Shown here: positions 60,424 through 64,000 of the stretch, piece after piece | How positions within the stretch are numbered: the first letter of the stretch is position 1 | Layout: each line of letters begins with the position of its first letter | Origin: Bacteroidales bacterium | GTDB lineage: Bacteria; Bacteroidota; Bacteroidia; Bacteroidales; UBA932 | DNA: 64,000 nt | Assembly (NCBI GenBank): GCA_017454265.1 | Contig: JAFTDJ010000003.1 | Coordinates: forward strand, 37,606 to 101,605 | Direction of reading: 5' to 3' | Made by a program: the position numbers and the translations under genes | The notes under the pieces: generated by a model | Seen by the model: the letters and a program-made list of their open reading frames with translations, nothing else | Databases searched by the model: none | What the model was told of the DNA's origin: nothing

Positions 60424-62070
60424 TTATTTGTAGAGGAAGCGTTTGATGCTCATCTTGGGAGTTTTCTCGAACGGCTGTAGCACGGTCTCCACCTTGGCTA
60501 TCTGGCTATAGGCGGGGAGACGGCGGTTGGCGCCGACGCGAATCTTCTCAGGAAGGTCGGATACAGCTTCGGTGTCGAGCTTGTCACGCTTGATGCTGTC
60601 GCCGTCGAGGTAAACGAGAGCCACGATCTTACCGGAGCGGTCCACTACGACGGACTCGGCCACGTAAGGCTGGTTGTTCACCACGGCTTCCACTTCCTCG
60701 GGATAGATGTTCTGTCCGTTGGCGGTGAGAATCATACTCTTGGAACGGCCCTTGATGAAGATGTTGCCTTCCTTGTCGATGATGCCCAGGTCTCCGGTAC
60801 GGAGGAATCCGTCCTCAGTGAATGCATTGGCGGATGCCTCGGGATTCTTATAGTAGCCGATGGTGATGTTCTCGCCTTTTGCCTGAATTTCTCCGGCGAT
60901 ATGCTCGGGATCCTCGGAATCGATGCGCACAACTGCGCAGTCAACCGCCTTTCCGCAGGAACCGGGAACGAACTTGGTCCAGTGCTCATAGGCAAGGAGG
61001 GGGCAAGCCTCGGTCATGCCGTAACCTACCAGGTAAGGGAACTTGATGCGCTTGAAGAGCTTCTCCACCTCGGGGTTCAGAGGGGCGCCGCCCATGATAA
61101 ATTCCTGGACCTCTCCGCCGAAAGCCTGCACAAGGCCGTCCTTTACCTTCTTGTAGATGATGTTGTTGATGCCGGGGATTTTGAGAAGGAACTTTACTAC
61201 GGGCTTGTCGAGGGTGGGCTTGACCTTGCTCTTGTAAATTTTCTCCATCACCAGAGGTACGGTGATGAGCAGGTAGGGCTTCACATCGGCGAATGCCTTG
61301 AGAAGGGTGGCCGGGGTAGGAGCCTTTCCGAGCCAGTAGATTGCGGTGCCGTTGCAGAGAGGGTAGATGAATTCAATTACCAGGCCGTACATATGGGCCA
61401 TTGGGAGCATGGAAACCATCCTCTCGCCGGCAGGAACGTTGCGCTGGCTGTAGTCTACGCAGGCGCTGAAGTTACGGTAGGTGAGCATGACGCCCTTGGG
61501 GTCGCCGGTAGATCCGGAGGTGTAATTGATTGTCGACAGATTGTCCCAGTTGTCGGTGGGGAACTTCACGTCCTCTGGTTTCATGCCCTCGGGCCACTTG
61601 GCGTCGTAAAGCTCATCCATGGTGTCGTAGATTTCCTTGTCCTCGGGCTTGGCTGAATATATGGCCTTCCAGCTGTCAATGTCGATGACCAGGCGGACGA
61701 GGGGCATCTGAGATGCATCCATCTTATTCCACTTGTCCTCGTTAGTGAAGAGGATTACACTCTCTGAGTGGTTCACGAGGAAAGCTGCGCTTTCGGGAGT
61801 GAAGTCTGCCAGGATGGGCACGATAACAGCCTCGTAAGTATTGACTGCCAGGTAGGTCATACCCCAGCGTGCGCCGTTGCGGGCATGGAGAGCGATCTTG
61901 TCGCCTTTCTTTATGCCGAGTTTCTCGAAAACGATGTGGAATTTTTCAATCTGGGTGGCCATCTGGCCGTAAGTGAAAGATTCGCCGCCGATACTGTTGA
62001 GTGCGGCCTTTTCCCAGTACTTGCGTGTTGCGTCCTGCAAACGCTCAAGATAGTGCGGATATTTTTCCAT
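60424..62070 (-). CDS. Long-chain fatty acid--CoA ligase (AMP-binding enzyme)
   Basis: 548 residues. AMP-binding motifs: INYTSGSTGDPKGVMLTYRN (P-loop), a GYGMTEACPLLAYEH segment, and the hinge FLRTGDLGIIDKEGNIFIKG with the GRSKSMILTANGQNIYPEEV block and a C-terminal Lys in KTPKMSIKRFLY. It activates fatty acids to acyl-CoA through acyl-AMP. The form is close to the FACS of Bacteroidetes. It is divergent from the HAD phosphatase gene; the promoter is at 62105-62135. Confidence 0.92.
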   Translation of the reverse strand: MEKYPHYLERLQDATRKYWEKAALNSIGGESFTYGQMATQIEKFHIVFEKLGIKKGDKIALHARNGARWGMTYLAVNTYEAVIVPILADFTPESAAFLVNHSESVILFTNEDKWNKMDASQMPLVRLVIDIDSWKAIYSAKPEDKEIYDTMDELYDAKWPEGMKPEDVKFPTDNWDNLSTINYTSGSTGDPKGVMLTYRNFSACVDYSQRNVPAGERMVSMLPMAHMYGLVIEFIYPLCNGTAIYWLGKAPTPATLLKAFADVKPYLLITVPLVMEKIYKSKVKPTLDKPVVKFLLKIPGINNIIYKKVKDGLVQAFGGEVQEFIMGGAPLNPEVEKLFKRIKFPYLVGYGMTEACPLLAYEHWTKFVPGSCGKAVDCAVVRIDSEDPEHIAGEIQAKGENITIGYYKNPEASANAFTEDGFLRTGDLGIIDKEGNIFIKGRSKSMILTANGQNIYPEEVEAVVNNQPYVAESVVVDRSGKIVALVYLDGDSIKRDKLDTEAVSDLPEKIRVGANRRLPAYSQIAKVETVLQPFEKTPKMSIKRFLYK

Positions 62071-62104
62071 TTTTATTGGTTTTGGTTTTCAGATTTTACG
62101 GCTG

Positions 62105-62135
62105 CAAAAGTAGGGGCGGGGGAAAGAATTTGCAA
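62105..62135 (-). promoter_or_regulatory. Promoter for the acyl-CoA ligase gene
   Basis: On the - strand TTG (62135-62133), a 20-bp spacer, and TACTTTTG (62112-62105), an exact -7 match. The leader is about 30 nt. Confidence 0.6.
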
Positions 62136-62206
62136 TCCATTGCGCGCGTATGTGGCGAATTATTACGATATTTGTGGCGAAATTAACTTATTTGGGGTGA
62201 AAAATC

Positions 62207-63049
62207 ATGAAGAAAAAACCCATTGTAGCGCTCATATATGATTTCGACGGGACTTTGTCTCCCGGTAATATGCAGGAGTTCGGTTTCATTCAGGCCGTGG
62301 GCTCAACCCCTGAGGAGTTCTGGACCCGCAGCGATGGAATTGCAATAGGCCAGGACGCATCTAACGTGCTGGCGTACATGAAGCTTATGTTCGACGAAGC
62401 CCGCGAAAAGGGTATCCCCCTCAAGCGCGAAGACCTTAGGCGCTTCGGTGCTCACATTGAGCTGTATCCCGGAGTGAAAGAGTGGTTCGCCATGGTCAAT
62501 GAATATGGTGCTGCCCATGGGGTACGTGTGGAGCACTATATTAACTCCAGCGGCCTCAAGGAAATAGTGGAGGGAAGCCCCATTGCGGGCGAGTTCAAGC
62601 ATATCTTCGCCGGCTCTTTCCTGTACGACGAGTCAGGCGAGGCGGAATGGCCCGGAAACGCGGTTGACTACACGGCCAAGACGCAGTTTTTGTTCAAGAT
62701 ATCCAAAGGTATCTTCAGTTCCCGCGACAACAAGAGGGTAAATGCTTCCGTGGACGAAGACAAGAAGCGCATACCTATATCTCATATGATATATTTCGGT
62801 GACGGAGAGACGGACGTACCCTGCATGAAGATTGTAGGTATGTTCGGCGGCAACTCCATTGCCGTTTACAATCCGGCATCGGAGAAAAAGCGCGCGTCTG
62901 CAATGAAGCTCAAGCGGCAGGGGAGGGTGGCGTTCGCTACCCCGGCCGACTATACCCGGGATTCCCTTGCTTTCCGGGTGGTATGCGCCATCATAGACAA
63001 GATACGGGCAGACTACGTTCTGGGGCGGCTATCCAAATTATCGGATTAG
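62207..63049 (+). CDS. HAD-family hydrolase (phosphoserine phosphatase-like)
   Basis: 280 residues. HAD motif I is [13 protein letters not shown], motif II is [11 protein letters not shown], and motif IV is [16 protein letters not shown] cap insertion follows motif I (about 20-100). HAD phosphatases of this build dephosphorylate small metabolites; the substrate is unknown. The 3' end overlaps folE on the other strand by 12 bp. The start follows two weak TTTG-like -7 candidates. Confidence 0.85.
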   Translation: MKKKPIVALIYDFDGTLSPGNMQEFGFIQAVGSTPEEFWTRSDGIAIGQDASNVLAYMKLMFDEAREKGIPLKREDLRRFGAHIELYPGVKEWFAMVNEYGAAHGVRVEHYINSSGLKEIVEGSPIAGEFKHIFAGSFLYDESGEAEWPGNAVDYTAKTQFLFKISKGIFSSRDNKRVNASVDEDKKRIPISHMIYFGDGETDVPCMKIVGMFGGNSIAVYNPASEKKRASAMKLKRQGRVAFATPADYTRDSLAFRVVCAIIDKIRADYVLGRLSKLSD

Positions 63050-63595
63050 GTTCAAGAATTCGTTCCTGGTCCTGGATGAACTCAGGAACACCCCGCTGAA
63101 GGCGGAGGTTGTGGTTACGGCGTTGACTTTTTGTACGCCGCGCACCTGCATGCAGGTGTGGTTCGCCTCAATCACCACGGCTACGCCCAGGGGATGCAGG
63201 GCCTCCTGAATACAGTCTCTGATCTGCACTGTGAGACGTTCCTGGACTTGCAGGCGCCGTGCGAAAGTCTCCACAACGCGGGCAATCTTGCTCAGTCCGG
63301 TAATCTTCCCGTCTGGGATATAGGCCACGTGGCACTTGCCTATGAAAGGCATCATATGATGTTCACAGGTGCTGAACAGTTCGATATCTTTCACCAGCAC
63401 CATCTGCTGGTATTTCTCGTCGAATATTGCCTGGTGGATAATGTCTGTTCCGTTCTCCGTGTAGCCCTTGGTGGTGAACTGCAGTGCCTTCGCCACTCGC
63501 TCCGGTGTCTTTACAAGGCCCTCACGCTCAGGGTCTTCGCCCAGCAGGCGGAGGATCTCCTTTACGTGTACGGCTATTTCTTCTGTGTTGTTCAT
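63038..63595 (-). CDS. folE: GTP cyclohydrolase I
   Basis: 185 residues. Zinc motif [19 protein letters not shown], the catalytic [20 protein letters not shown] block and [16 protein letters not shown] are typical of FolE. It makes dihydroneopterin triphosphate for folate synthesis. A -7 box (TACTTTTG) lies only 4 nt before the ATG, predicting a leaderless mRNA. Confidence 0.97.
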   Translation of the reverse strand: MNNTEEIAVHVKEILRLLGEDPEREGLVKTPERVAKALQFTTKGYTENGTDIIHQAIFDEKYQQMVLVKDIELFSTCEHHMMPFIGKCHVAYIPDGKITGLSKIARVVETFARRLQVQERLTVQIRDCIQEALHPLGVAVVIEANHTCMQVRGVQKVNAVTTTSAFSGVFLSSSRTRNEFLNLIR

Positions 63596-63599
63596 GGTG

Positions 63600-63607
63600 C
63601 AAAAGTA
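63600..63607 (-). promoter_or_regulatory. -7 box for folE, adjacent to the start codon
   Basis: The - strand reads TACTTTTG, an exact consensus match, with only 4 nt to the folE ATG. It overlaps the promoter region of the divergent DUF2795 gene. Confidence 0.5.
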
Positions 63608-63617
63608 GTCAAAAATA

Positions 63618-63647
63618 TTTGCACTTAAGAAATAATTTATATCTTTG
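63618..63647 (+). promoter_or_regulatory. Promoter for the DUF2795 gene
   Basis: TTTG (63618-63621), an 18-bp spacer and TATCTTTG (63640-63647), an exact -7 match. The leader is about 15 nt. Confidence 0.65.
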
Positions 63648-63667
63648 CGGCCTAAACCTCAGACGCT

Positions 63668-63889
63668 ATGTATTGGACACTAGAATTAGCCAGCAGCCTG
63701 GACGATGCTCCGTGGCCGGCAACAAAAGACGAACTCATAGATTATGCCAACCGCTCCGGCGCTCCGGAAGAAGTCATAGAGAACCTTCAGGAACTGGAAG
63801 AGGAAGGCGAGATATACGAAACCATCGAGGACATCTGGCCCGATTATCCCACCAAAGAGGATTTCTTTTTTAACGAGGAGGAGTATTAG
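63668..63889 (+). CDS. DUF2795 domain protein
   Basis: 73 residues, starting MYWTLELASSLDDAPWPATK. The DELIDYANRSGAPEEVIENL helix and the acidic C-terminus (EDFFFNEEEY) match the DUF2795 family, a small conserved Bacteroidetes protein of unknown function. It is strongly acidic and has its own promoter. A stable palindrome follows at 63924. Confidence 0.88.
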   Translation: MYWTLELASSLDDAPWPATKDELIDYANRSGAPEEVIENLQELEEEGEIYETIEDIWPDYPTKEDFFFNEEEY

Positions 63890-63923
63890 GGGCTTAACTA
63901 CCTGATAATAAGCAATTTAACGC

Positions 63924-63957
63924 GGATGGGTGCCATTTTGACGAATGGCGCCCATCC
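63924..63957. terminator. Hairpin after the DUF2795 gene
   Basis: A 14-bp stem GGATGGGTGCCATT (63924-63937) with AATGGCGCCCATCC (63944-63957), one G:U pair, loop TTGACG. No T-run follows, so it may be a weak terminator or an mRNA-end stabiliser. Confidence 0.45.
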
Positions 63958-63958
63958 T

Positions 63959-63988
63959 CATTCTAGCGCATTCTATCGCATCCTGTCG
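63959..63988. repeat. Three imperfect 10-bp tandem repeats at the window edge
   Basis: CATTCTAGCG, CATTCTATCG and CATCCTGTCG lie head to tail. They may continue outside the window. Function unknown. Confidence 0.4.
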
Positions 63989-64000
63989 AATTGGAAGTTA

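Overview
The window looks like a chromosomal segment of a bacterium in the order Bacteroidales. The evidence is a SusC/SusD pair under an ECF sigma/FecR system, several BACON- and GLUG-type surface lipoproteins, many promoters with the Bacteroidetes -7 box (TAnnTTTG, often with a TTTG/TTG at -33), an anaerobic Cys-type sulfatase, a 29-residue mS38-like basic protein and a DUF2795 protein. Base composition is moderate and fairly uniform. An uncultured gut or rumen lineage is plausible, but that is inference. I saw no rRNA, tRNA, CRISPR array, insertion sequence or phage gene.

Layout. 1-365: 3' end of gdhA. 466-8977: two very large GLUG-repeat lipoproteins flanking rpsU, a secreted PHP-domain phosphoesterase and an unannotated 48-codon ORF. 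8978-9363: the only long gene-free stretch, with a terminator and two tandem palindromes. 9364-12980: AAA-type ATPase, rplU-rpmA, serS-ruvC. 13040-15964: outer-membrane beta-barrel protein. 16026-26005: ECF sigma, FecR, SusC (with STN domain), SusD, BACON lipoprotein, glycerophosphodiester phosphodiesterase (GDPD) lipoprotein, BACON-GLUG lipoprotein, closed by a strong terminator. 26084-30065: GlpT-like antiporter, HPr, a short PTS Enzyme I and a lipoprotein esterase, tightly packed. 30062-35880: mtlD divergent from mtlA (EIICBA), a NagB-like/PIG-L fusion and nagB. 35870-64000: mostly housekeeping genes (sulfatase, lnt, LysE-type exporter, PASTA protein, rluD, rng, HU, lon, coaD, ung, Zn-peptidase, manA, DJ-1, S4 protein, LolC/E-like permease, rbfA, tyrS, tpiA, M6 protease, histone H1-like, pth, rplY, htpG, acyl-CoA ligase, HAD phosphatase, folE, DUF2795).

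How the parts may work together. The 16-27.4 kb region reads as an uptake path for a glycerophosphodiester-like nutrient: SusCD for outer-membrane capture and import, a periplasmic or surface GDPD to release glycerol-3-phosphate, and a GlpT-family antiporter across the inner membrane. The antiporter gene overlaps the HPr gene, so organophosphate uptake and the phosphotransferase system (PTS) appear coupled in expression. The only sugar-specific Enzyme II in the window is the mannitol-type mtlA, in an operon with two amino-sugar-phosphate-type genes. A complete PTS is unusual for this phylum and, with the catalytically altered NagB/PIG-L fusion, is the most interesting biology here.

The genome is compact. 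Six of nine convergent gene pairs overlap at their stop codons, and several genes have a -7 box only 4-8 nt before the start codon, suggesting leaderless or nearly leaderless mRNAs.
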